Shown: positions 55,340-64,000 of the stretch, in pieces | How positions within the stretch are numbered: position 1 is the stretch's first letter | Layout: every line of letters begins with the position of its first letter | Assembly: GCF_003751265.1 (NCBI RefSeq) | Contig: NZ_RJKN01000004.1 | Coordinates: forward strand, 62,001 to 126,000 | Reading direction: 5' to 3' | Origin: Pseudokineococcus lusitanus | GTDB taxonomy: Bacteria; Actinomycetota; Actinomycetes; Actinomycetales; Quadrisphaeraceae | DNA: 64,000 bases | Program-made: the position numbers and the translations under genes | Notes under the pieces: model-generated | The model's input: the letters and a program-made list of their open reading frames with translations, nothing else | The model's database searches: none | Told to the model about the DNA's origin: nothing

Positions 55340-55390
55340 CAGCGATCCTCACCTCGGTGTGCGCGCCCGCCGGTCGGCGGCGCCGCGGCG

Positions 55391-55396
55391 ACCCTA
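55391..55396 (-). promoter_or_regulatory. -10 box of sucCD
   Basis: TAGGGT on the minus strand, leader about 45 bases. Confidence 0.5.
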
Positions 55397-55493
55397 CTGG
55401 CGCCCGGGGCCACGACCTCCCGGCGACCGCCGCACCGGCCGCCCCCGGCCCCGCCCGGCCCCGTCCGCCGGGCCCGCCGTCGGTGACGGCGGT

Positions 55494-55499
55494 TACCGT
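55494..55499 (+). promoter_or_regulatory. -10 box of the formate dehydrogenase-like gene
   Basis: TACCGT on the plus strand, leader about 45 bases with a GGAGAG ribosome site before the ATG at 55550. Confidence 0.5.
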
Positions 55500-55549
55500 G
55501 AGGACGCGCAGGTGCTGCTCGGGCACCGCGTGGTGAGGAGAGCAGGACG

Positions 55550-57994
<2,445 letters not shown>

Positions 57995-58039
57995 CGGCCG
58001 GCCCGCCCGGGCCGCGGTGCCCGGGCGAGCCACCCGCAC

Positions 58040-58081
58040 GCACGAGAGGCCCCCACCCGACCGGGTGGGGGCCTCTCGTGC
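58040..58081. terminator. 20-bp perfect convergent hairpin
   Basis: GCACGAGAGGCCCCCACCCG pairs exactly with 58062-58081, between the dehydrogenase and the transporter genes. The strongest hairpin in the window. Confidence 0.85.
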
Positions 58082-58109
58082 CTCCGGCGGTGCCCGCCGG
58101 CGGGTGGTG

Positions 58110-58271
58110 TCAGCCGGTGAAGAGCGCCGACGCGCGGCGCACCGTCTGGACGAGGCCGTAGGCCAGCGGGAGGCCGGCGACGACCCAGCCGACGGCCACC
58201 ATGACGCGCTGGGTGGACGGCGACGGGTCGTGGGCGCCGGGCTCGGCGGCCGCGGGGGTGCTGCTGCTCAT
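58110..58271 (-). CDS. MFS transporter small subunit
   Basis: A 53-residue membrane peptide: a Ser/Pro/Ala-rich head, then one hydrophobic helix with VMVAVGWVVAGLPLAYGLVQTV and a short basic end. It matches the small partner encoded beside oxalate/formate-family transporters. The ATG at 58271 has GGAGG five bases upstream and starts 13 bases after the transporter stop, so the two are co-translated. Its job is unknown; stabilising the permease is a guess. Confidence 0.8.
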   Translation of the reverse strand: MSSSTPAAAEPGAHDPSPSTQRVMVAVGWVVAGLPLAYGLVQTVRRASALFTG

Positions 58272-58284
58272 GGGGACCTCCTGG

Positions 58285-59694
58285 TCAGCCGCGACGGCCG
58301 GTCGTGGACGGGGCGCCCGCACCGGTGGCGGTGGGGGCGGCGGGCGTCTCGGGCTCGTGCAGCGCGCTGGAGACGGGGCGCACGAGCAGGTTGGCGACGA
58401 AGCCGACGACGAGCAGGACGACCATCGTCAGCAGGGCGGGCCGGTAGTCGGCGGCCACGAGCGAGCCGGGCTCGCCGCGGGCGTCGAGGAAGCGGTTGAC
58501 GATGAGGGGCCCGGCCACGCCGGCCGCCGCCCACGCGGTCAGGAGCCGGCCGTGGATGGCGCCGACCTGGTAGGTGCCGAAGAGGTCGCGCAGGTACGCC
58601 GGGATGGTCGCGAAGCCGCCGCCGTAGAAGGACAGGATGACGAGCGCGAGGAGGACGAAGAGCGCCGTCGACGTCTGGCCGGCGAGGGCGAGCGTCGCGT
58701 AGAGGACGGCGCCGACGCCGAGGTAGACCATGTAGATCCGCTTGCGCCCGATGATGTCGCTCGTCGAGCTCCAGACGAAGCGCCCGGCCATGTTGCCGAG
58801 CGACAGGAGGCCGACGAAGCCGCCGGCCGCGACCGCCGTGATGGCGGAGGTCGTCCCGTCGCGGAAGAAGTCCTGGATCATCGGCGAGGCCTGCTCGAGG
58901 ATGCCGATGCCCGCGGTGACGTTGCAGAAGAGCACGACCCACAGCAGCCAGAACTGCGGCGCCTTGATGGCGTTGGCGGCGGAGACGTTCGACGTCGTGA
59001 CGAGAGCCTTCTTCTTGACCGTGGAGGGGTCGAAGCCGGCGGGCGCGTAGTCCGGCGGCGCGACGCGGACGGTGAAGACGCCGAACATCATGACGACGAA
59101 GTAGACGACGCCCAGCGTGAGGAACAGCCGCGCGACGGCGCTGCCGTCGACGTCCGCGATGTCGCCGCCGCTGTAGGCGGTGAGCAGCTGGTTGGACAGC
59201 GGGCTCGCCACGAGGGCGCCGCCGCCGAAGCCCATGATGGCCATGCCGGTGGCGAGGCCCGGGCGGTCCGGGAACCACTTGATGAGGGTCGAGACCGGCG
59301 AGATGTAGCCGATGCCGAGCCCGATGCCGCCGATGACGCCGTACCCGAGGTACAGCAGCCACAGCTGCCCGGTGGCGATGCCGGCCGAGCCGACGAGGAA
59401 GCCCGCCGTCCAGCAGCAGGCGGAGACGAACATGGCGGCGCGGGGGCCGTTGCGGTCGACCCAGGTGCCGAAGACGGCGGCCGACAGGCCGAGCATGACG
59501 ATGGCGATGGAGAAGACCACGCCGATCGCGGTCTGGCTCGTGTCGAAGTGGTCGACGAGGGCCTGCTTGTAGACGCTGGTCGCGTAGACCTGGCCGATGC
59601 ACAGGTGCACGGCGAGCGCGGCCGGCGGGATGATCCACCGGTTGAAGCCAGGGCCCGCGACGGTGCGGGATCGCTGGAGGAAGCTGGGCAGCAC
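58285..59694 (-). CDS. OFA-family (oxalate/formate antiporter-like) MFS transporter
   Basis: 12-helix permease of the OFA subfamily of MFS. The 469-residue protein begins RWIIPPAALAVHLCIGQVYATSVY, contains GTWVDRNGPRAAMFV (loop motif A-like), GYGVIGGIGLGIGYISPVSTLIKWFPDRPGLATGMAIMGFGGGA as the OFA-type region, and the second-half repeat GRFVWSSTSDIIGRKRIY. Bacterial OxlT exchanges oxalate and formate, but many OFA proteins carry other acids. The GTG at 59694 has GAGGAG upstream and a TACGGT -10 box lies about 50 bases before it. The upstream gap carries the repeat island. Confidence 0.9.
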   Translation of the reverse strand: MLPSFLQRSRTVAGPGFNRWIIPPAALAVHLCIGQVYATSVYKQALVDHFDTSQTAIGVVFSIAIVMLGLSAAVFGTWVDRNGPRAAMFVSACCWTAGFLVGSAGIATGQLWLLYLGYGVIGGIGLGIGYISPVSTLIKWFPDRPGLATGMAIMGFGGGALVASPLSNQLLTAYSGGDIADVDGSAVARLFLTLGVVYFVVMMFGVFTVRVAPPDYAPAGFDPSTVKKKALVTTSNVSAANAIKAPQFWLLWVVLFCNVTAGIGILEQASPMIQDFFRDGTTSAITAVAAGGFVGLLSLGNMAGRFVWSSTSDIIGRKRIYMVYLGVGAVLYATLALAGQTSTALFVLLALVILSFYGGGFATIPAYLRDLFGTYQVGAIHGRLLTAWAAAGVAGPLIVNRFLDARGEPGSLVAADYRPALLTMVVLLVVGFVANLLVRPVSSALHEPETPAAPTATGAGAPSTTGRRG

Positions 59695-59743
59695 GGGAAC
59701 TCCTCGGTAGGTGCACGCGTTCTGCGACGCGCGGTGCCCCGGG

Positions 59744-59749
59744 ACCGTA
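59744..59749 (-). promoter_or_regulatory. -10 box of the OFA transporter
   Basis: TACGGT on the minus strand, leader about 43 bases. Confidence 0.45.
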
Positions 59750-59802
59750 ACCCCGCCACCCCCTCGTCACGGCCCGTGCCGGGCCCGCGCGCCCGATCGG
59801 CT

Positions 59803-59942
59803 CCGACCCGTGACCTCCCGTCCCCCTGACGTGTGACCTCCCCGGGGGCCACCGCACCGGCCCGCCCCCTCCCCCTCTCTCGCGATGTGTGGCCATGACG
59901 CGCACCGCGACGGCCTCCACGTCGCGATGTGCGGCCATGACG
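59803..59942. repeat. Left repeat cluster of the 60-kb island
   Basis: Contains a partial CCGACCCGTGACCTCC (59803-59818), CCTGACGTGTGACCTC (59825-59840, close to the 9.86-kb unit), and two 20-base copies CGCGATGTGTGGCCATGACG (59881-59900) and CGCGATGTGCGGCCATGACG (59923-59942). All point the same way. Confidence 0.85.
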
Positions 59943-59959
59943 GGCTCCGCGCCCGCGCG

Positions 59960-60218
59960 CGGTGCCACGGACGCGCGAGCGGTGCACCTGCTCCGGCAGG
60001 ACCACCTCCACCGGGTCGAGCCGGTCGAGCAGCGGCACGCCCAGCACCGTGGCGAGGGAGGCGCCCGTGACCTGCGCCTGCGGGGGGATGACGAGGCCGG
60101 CTGCCTCGCAGCGGAGCTCGTGCGTCACCACGACCCCCGCGAGCGTGCAGACGCTCGGGAGGAGTCGCTGCACGGAGCCACCGCGCAGCTGCGCGGGCGT
60201 CAAGAAGTCTTCGGCCAC
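59960..60218 (-). pseudogene. Truncated N terminus of a DUF559/AbiEi-like gene
   Basis: A frame beginning with GTG at 60218 reads AEDFLTPAQLRGG, then VCTLAGVVVTHELRCEAAGLV, VTGASLATVLGVPLLD, LDPVEVVLPEQ. This aligns by eye with the N-terminal half of the intact gene at 40.4-41.2 kb (LTRGQLR, ALTHGDR, LGGLSAAWALGAEL, DDPVVVVAVP). The family pattern ends near 59960, and only low-complexity Arg/Gly codons lead into the left repeat cluster; the nuclease half is missing. No ribosome site was seen. It is flanked on both sides by inverted copies of a 20-base repeat. Confidence 0.65.
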
Positions 60219-60421
60219 CGCCTCGCGTCCGAGGAGGACCGGGGGTCGCCGGGAGTCGCGGCGTCGCACGCGGTGAGCGTCGTGAGCCGCAGGAGGACTG
60301 CCTACGCCGTCGCCCTCGTCGGTGGACGAGCGACGTCGTCGACCGCCTGTGGACGCGGTCCTCGACGGCATGACCCACCTCGTGACCGAAGGGAGCGTTC
60401 CTCAGCACCGTGCGCGTGCTA

Positions 60422-60524
60422 CGTCATGGCCGCACGTCGCGCCTGGACGCCCGCTCCGCCACGCCTCATGGCCACATGTCGCGGTGCGAGAGGGCGAGGG
60501 GGCGCCTCATGGCCGCACGTCGCG
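60422..60524. repeat. Right repeat cluster of the 60-kb island
   Basis: Three inverted copies: CGTCATGGCCGCACGTCGCG (60422-60441), CTCATGGCCACATGTCGCG (60466-60484) and CTCATGGCCGCACGTCGCG (60506-60524). They are reverse complements of the left copies apart from one to three positions. Confidence 0.85.
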
Positions 60525-60573
60525 GGAGGGGCGGCCGGGGCGACGCGTCACGGACGCAGTGGGGTGGCGGGCG

Positions 60574-63051
60574 TCAGAGCTTCTCGACGGGGGCGTAGCG
60601 CAGGAGCAGGCGCTTGACGCCCTGGTCGCCGAAGTCGACGTGCGCCACCGCCTTGTCGCCGGAGCCGTCGACGCGGACGACCGTGCCGAGGCCGAAGGCG
60701 TCGTGGGTGACGCGGTCGCCGCCCTCGAGGTGGACGACCTCGCGGTTGCCCGGCGAGCGGACCCCGGGGCGGGTGGCGAGGCGGGCGACCGCCGGCGTCG
60801 CCGACGGGGACACCGCGCTGGAGGCGCCGCGGCGCCAGTCGAGGAGGTCCGGGGGGACGTCGTCGAGGAAGCGGCTCGCGGGGTTGTACTGCGGCTGGCC
60901 CCAGGCCGTGCGGACGGCGGCGCGCGAGACGTAGAGCCGCTCGCGGGCCCGGGTGAGGCCCACGTAGGCGAGGCGTCGCTCCTCGGCCAGCTCGGTCGGG
61001 TCGGTCAGCGAGCGCTGGTGCGGGAAGACGCCCTCCTCCATGCCGGTGAGGAAGACGACGGGGAACTCCAGCCCCTTGGCCGTGTGCAGCGTCATGAGCG
61101 TGACGACGCCCTGGTCGGCGGCCTTCCGCGCCGCCTCCCGGTCGTCGGGGTGCGCGCCCTCCCCCGGCTCGTCGGGGATCTCGTCCGCGTCGGCGACGAG
61201 GGAGACCTGCTCGAGGAAGTCGCCGAGGGAGCCCTCGGGGTTGGCCGTCTCGTACTCGCCGGCGACGGCGACGAGCTCGGCGAGGTTCTCCAGGCGTGAC
61301 TCGTCCTGCGGGTCCCGGCTGGCGCGCAGCTCCTCGACGTAGCCGGTGCGGTCGAGCACCGCCTCGAGGACCGCGGCCGGGCCGGCGCCGCCCTCGACGA
61401 CGGTGCGGAGCTCCTCGAGCATCTCGCGGAAGCGGACGACGGCCGCGAGGCTCCGCGTGGCGAGGCCGGGCGCGTCCTCGGCGAGGCCGAGGGCGGCGGC
61501 GAAGGGGATGCGCTCGCGCTCGGCGAGGACGGCGAGGGACGCCTCGGCCCGGTCCCCGATGCCGCGCTTCGGCACGTTGAGGATGCGCCGGAGGTTGACG
61601 GTGTCGGTGGGGTTGGCCAGCACCCGCAGGTACGCCAGCGCGTCCTTGACCTCGCGCCGCTCGTAGAAGCGCGTGCCGCCGACGACCTTGTACGGCAGGC
61701 CGGTGCGGACGAAGACCTCCTCCAGCGCCCGGGACTGGGCGTTGGTCCGGTAGAACACGGCGACGTCGCCGGGCCGGACGCCGTGCCGGTCCGAGAGCCG
61801 GTCGACCTCCTCGGCCACGAAGGCCGCCTCGTCGTGCTCGGTGTCCGCGACGTAGCCGACGACGGGCTCGCCCTGCCCGGCCGCCGTCCAGAGGTTCTTG
61901 GGCCGGCGGTCGGGGTTGCGCGCGATGACGGTGTTGGCCGCCGTGAGGATCGTCTGCGTCGAGCGGTAGTTCTGCTCGAGCAGGATCGTCGTCGCGTCGG
62001 GGTAGTCCTGCTCGAACTCCTCGATGTTGCGGATCGAGGCGCCGCGGAAGGCGTAGATCGACTGGTCCGCGTCGCCGACGACCGTCAGCTCCGACGGCGG
62101 CAGCGCCGCGTCGGCGCCGTCGCCCCCGCGCTCGGCCTCCGCGCCGTGGACGGCCCCGCCCACGAGCTCGCGGACGAGCACGTACTGGGCGTGGTTGGTG
62201 TCCTGGTACTCGTCGACGAGGACGTGGCGGAAGCGACGCCGGTAGGCCTGCGCGACGTCGGGGAAGGCCTGCAGCACGTTGACCGTGAGCATGATGATGT
62301 CGTCGAAGTCGAGGGCGTTGGCCTGCCGCAGCCGGGCCGTGTAGATCCGGTAGGCCTCGGCCAGCACCTTCTCCGCGGGCGTCCCCTCGGCGGCCACGCG
62401 GGAGGCGTACGTCTCGTCGTCGACGAGCTCGTTCTTGAGGTTGGACACCTGGGCGGTGAAGGACCGCGGGGGGTGCCGCTTGGGGTCGAGGTCCAGCTCG
62501 CGGCACACGAGGGCCATGAGGCGCTGGCTGTCCGCCGCGTCGTAGATGGAGAAGCTGCTGCGCAGCCCCACCGCCGTGGCCTCGCGGCGCAGGATGCGCA
62601 CGCAGGCGGAGTGGAAGGTCGACACCCACATGGCCCGGGCCGCCGGGCCGACGAGCTGCTCGACCCGCTCGCGCATCTCGGCGGCGGCCTTGTTGGTGAA
62701 GGTGATGGCGAGGACCTCGCCCGGTCGCACGCCCCGCGCCGCCAGCAGGTAGGCGATGCGGTGGGTGAGCACCCGGGTCTTGCCCGAGCCGGCGCCGGCG
62801 ACGAGGAGCAGCGGCCCGCCCTCGTGCAGCACCGCGGCGCGCTGCGGCGGGTTGAGCCCCTCGAGGAGGGCCAGCGCCCGGGGGGACCCCGGCCCGGTGC
62901 GCGGCGGCTCCGCCGGGCCGCCGCCGCGGGCCGCCTGCAGCCGCTCGCGGACGGCCGCCGCCCCCGTCGCGGCGGGCGGGCGCACGGCGGCGGGACCGGA
63001 GCCGCGGGGTCGCAGGCCGGGCAGGGGGAGGTCGTCGAAGAGGGCGTCCAT
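60574..63051 (-). CDS. pcrA: ATP-dependent DNA helicase PcrA (UvrD type)
   Basis: SF1A helicase for repair and replication restart. The 825-residue protein has Walker A AGAGSGKTRVLTHR, motif Ia, VDEYQDTNHAQY (motif II), VVGDADQSIYAFRGA (III), LEQNYRST (IV), VTLMTLHTAKGLEFPVVFL (V) and RRLAYVGLTRARERLYV (VI), and ends with the RNA polymerase-binding Tudor-like HDAFGLGTVVRVDGSGDKA region typical of PcrA. The ATG at 63051 follows TAGGCT by nine bases. The first 40 residues are Pro/Gly/Arg-rich. It faces the NUDIX genes. Confidence 0.96.
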   Translation of the reverse strand: MDALFDDLPLPGLRPRGSGPAAVRPPAATGAAAVRERLQAARGGGPAEPPRTGPGSPRALALLEGLNPPQRAAVLHEGGPLLLVAGAGSGKTRVLTHRIAYLLAARGVRPGEVLAITFTNKAAAEMRERVEQLVGPAARAMWVSTFHSACVRILRREATAVGLRSSFSIYDAADSQRLMALVCRELDLDPKRHPPRSFTAQVSNLKNELVDDETYASRVAAEGTPAEKVLAEAYRIYTARLRQANALDFDDIIMLTVNVLQAFPDVAQAYRRRFRHVLVDEYQDTNHAQYVLVRELVGGAVHGAEAERGGDGADAALPPSELTVVGDADQSIYAFRGASIRNIEEFEQDYPDATTILLEQNYRSTQTILTAANTVIARNPDRRPKNLWTAAGQGEPVVGYVADTEHDEAAFVAEEVDRLSDRHGVRPGDVAVFYRTNAQSRALEEVFVRTGLPYKVVGGTRFYERREVKDALAYLRVLANPTDTVNLRRILNVPKRGIGDRAEASLAVLAERERIPFAAALGLAEDAPGLATRSLAAVVRFREMLEELRTVVEGGAGPAAVLEAVLDRTGYVEELRASRDPQDESRLENLAELVAVAGEYETANPEGSLGDFLEQVSLVADADEIPDEPGEGAHPDDREAARKAADQGVVTLMTLHTAKGLEFPVVFLTGMEEGVFPHQRSLTDPTELAEERRLAYVGLTRARERLYVSRAAVRTAWGQPQYNPASRFLDDVPPDLLDWRRGASSAVSPSATPAVARLATRPGVRSPGNREVVHLEGGDRVTHDAFGLGTVVRVDGSGDKAVAHVDFGDQGVKRLLLRYAPVEKL

Positions 63052-63060
63052 CGCCCGCCG

Positions 63061-63066
63061 AGCCTA
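63061..63066 (-). promoter_or_regulatory. -10 box of pcrA
   Basis: TAGGCT, nine bases before the ATG, leaderless or nearly so. Confidence 0.5.
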
Positions 63067-63152
63067 CGGCGCCGCCCCGAGGCCCCTGCTCCCGCGCGAC
63101 GGGCTGTGGACGGGCGGGCGGGCCCCCGTGCGGTGGACGCCCCGCGGCCGGC

Positions 63153-63662
63153 TCAGGCGGTCGGGGCCGTCCGGGCCGCCGCGTCCAGCGCCATGGCCAC
63201 GACGTCGCCGACGACGACCCGGCCGGCCTCGACGTCGGCCACGGGGACCCACGCCGCCGCGTCGGACGTCCCCCCGACGTCCAGCACCTCGGGCTCGCGG
63301 GTGTCCTCGGTGGTCGCGGAGAAGACCACCGAGATGCCGTGGAAGTCCTCCAGCCGGCCCGCGGGCGAGCGGCCCGTGAAGTGGGTCGAGCCCACGTCGA
63401 GGACCTCGCCGACGACGACCTCGAGGCCCGTCTCCTCCTGCGCCTCGCGGTGCGCGCCGACCCGCGGGTGCTCGCCGTGCTCGAGGCCGCCGCCGGGCAG
63501 CGTCCAGACACCGGGCCGGGGCGTCCCGGGCGACAGGCGGGTCAGCAGCACGGTGCCGCCGCGCCGGCACAGCACGTAGGCCGCCACCCGCTGACGACGC
63601 ACGGCCTGCTCGTCGGCGGGGGCGGCGCTGACGCGGGCGGGCTCGGGCGCGGGGTCGGTCAC
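63153..63662 (-). CDS. NUDIX hydrolase
   Basis: NUDIX hydrolase of unknown substrate, 169 residues. The Nudix box is complete: GGLEHGEHPRVGAHREAQEETG matches G-x5-E-x7-RE-x-x-EE-x-G, giving the metal-binding Glu residues. LCRRGGTVLLTRLSPGTPRPGVWTLPGG precedes it. The GTG at 63662 follows TAGCGT by eight bases (leaderless). It reads in the same direction as pcrA and lies upstream of it; the two are not overlapping. A second NUDIX-like gene starts 235 bases away on the other strand. Confidence 0.93.
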   Translation of the reverse strand: MTDPAPEPARVSAAPADEQAVRRQRVAAYVLCRRGGTVLLTRLSPGTPRPGVWTLPGGGLEHGEHPRVGAHREAQEETGLEVVVGEVLDVGSTHFTGRSPAGRLEDFHGISVVFSATTEDTREPEVLDVGGTSDAAAWVPVADVEAGRVVVGDVVAMALDAAARTAPTA

Positions 63663-63670
63663 GTCGCAGC

Positions 63671-63676
63671 ACGCTA
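63671..63676 (-). promoter_or_regulatory. -10 box for the leaderless NUDIX gene
   Basis: TAGCGT with an eight-base spacer to the GTG at 63662. Confidence 0.6.
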
Positions 63677-63757
63677 CCCAGCGGCCCGTCCCGCGGCCCG
63701 GCGCGCACCTCGCCGCACCGCCCCGGGGGCCGCCGACCGGCAGCCCTACGTCGACCG

Positions 63758-63784
63758 TCGACCTCGACCGGAGGTCGAGGTCGA
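63758..63784. repeat. 12-bp inverted repeat between divergent NUDIX genes
   Basis: TCGACCTCGACC (63758-63769) and its complement GGTCGAGGTCGA (63773-63784) with the loop GGA. It shares CCTCGACC-N3-GGTCGAGG with the palindrome inside the DUF58 gene at 6775-6805. It could be an operator for either flanking gene. Confidence 0.85.
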
Positions 63785-63884
63785 GACCTGCGCGGCCTCC
63801 CGGCGACCACGACCGGCCACCCGCCCCGCCGACCCGCCCCCGGCGGGGACGGGGACGGCCGGGCCCGGCGTCGCGGCCCACCCC

Positions 63885-63890
63885 TACCCT
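63885..63890 (+). promoter_or_regulatory. -10 box of the last gene
   Basis: TACCCT with a six-base spacer to the ATG at 63897. Confidence 0.55.
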
Positions 63891-63896
63891 CGCGGC

Positions 63897-64000
63897 ATGC
63901 CCCCGTCCGCCCCCGCCCCGCTGCGACGCCGCGCCTACGTCCTGGCCCTGCGCGTCTTCCGGGCGCTGCCGGCCCCCGCACGGCGCGGCCTCGTCCGGGC
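63897..64000 (+). CDS. Start of a gene cut by the window, possibly NUDIX-type
   Basis: Only the first 34 residues are present: an Ala/Pro/Arg-rich start, then YVLALRVFRALPAPARRGLVR. Such an amphipathic opening is common in actinobacterial NUDIX hydrolases just before the catalytic domain, but the domain itself is beyond the window, so this is a weak guess. A TACCCT box six bases before the ATG supports a leaderless real gene. It is divergent from the complete NUDIX gene. Confidence 0.6.
   Translation, partial: MPPSAPAPLRRRAYVLALRVFRALPAPARRGLVR

Noticed and set aside
59889-60617. Plus-strand 242-residue frame in the island
   Set aside because: It has no recognisable domain and is antisense to the DUF559/AbiEi-like relic and to repeats; the minus frame has the family pattern.

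Overview
The window is GC-rich chromosomal DNA of an actinobacterium, with nearly every third codon position G or C and many GTG starts. Supporting features are an mraZ-rsmH-ftsL-ftsI division cluster, DnaE2, DUF3040, DUF3017, DUF6350 and DUF6504 proteins, an actinobacterial-type sdhCD, and a perfect LexA box of the TCGAAC-N4-GTTCGA type. A member of the Kineosporiales or a near relative is plausible, but this was not tested. No rRNA, tRNA, phage, IS element or CRISPR array was seen.

Layout. 0-4.5 kb: the start of the division/cell-wall cluster, reading left from an MraZ-type promoter. 4.8-9.8 kb: moxR, DUF58 and a membrane transglutaminase, reading right. 10.2-18.9 kb: DUF3040, then a left-reading DNA-damage tolerance block (DUF6504, HEPN, DnaE2, methyltransferase, DinB) behind a perfect LexA box. 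19-29.3 kb: a YbaK-like protein, then nucleoside salvage (BMP-type ABC importer, cytidine deaminase, MFS, thymidine phosphorylase and two small coupled genes). 29.4-36.9 kb: M20 hydrolase, ManC, sdhC-sdhD-sdhB with no sdhA between D and B, YihY, LigT-like, TrpS. 37-45.3 kb: a flavin disulfide oxidoreductase, exonuclease III, an SDR, a DUF559 nuclease-like gene between inverted repeats, and a one-carbon block (glyA-folD behind a ZTP riboswitch, divergent from purU). 45.4-55.4 kb: icd, mdh, purN-purH-DUF3017, DUF6350, sucC-sucD. 55.5-59.7 kb: a molybdopterin formate-dehydrogenase-like enzyme with an oxalate/formate-family transporter and its small partner. 59.7-64 kb: a repeat-rich island with the remnant of a DUF559/AbiEi-like gene, pcrA, and two NUDIX genes, the second cut by the window end.

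The genes form functional groups: TCA cycle (sdh, icd, mdh, sucCD), C1 and purine synthesis (glyA, folD, purU, purN, purH), nucleoside uptake and breakdown, and SOS mutagenesis. About a dozen genes have a TANNNT box 6-9 bases before the start codon, which predicts leaderless mRNAs. The most unusual structure is a set of three intergenic islands (about 9.86, 40.3-41.4 and 59.8-60.5 kb) built of short palindromic or inverted repeats with a similar core. One encloses an intact DUF559 gene and another a truncated relative, suggesting a REP/RAYT-like association that I do not know to be described.
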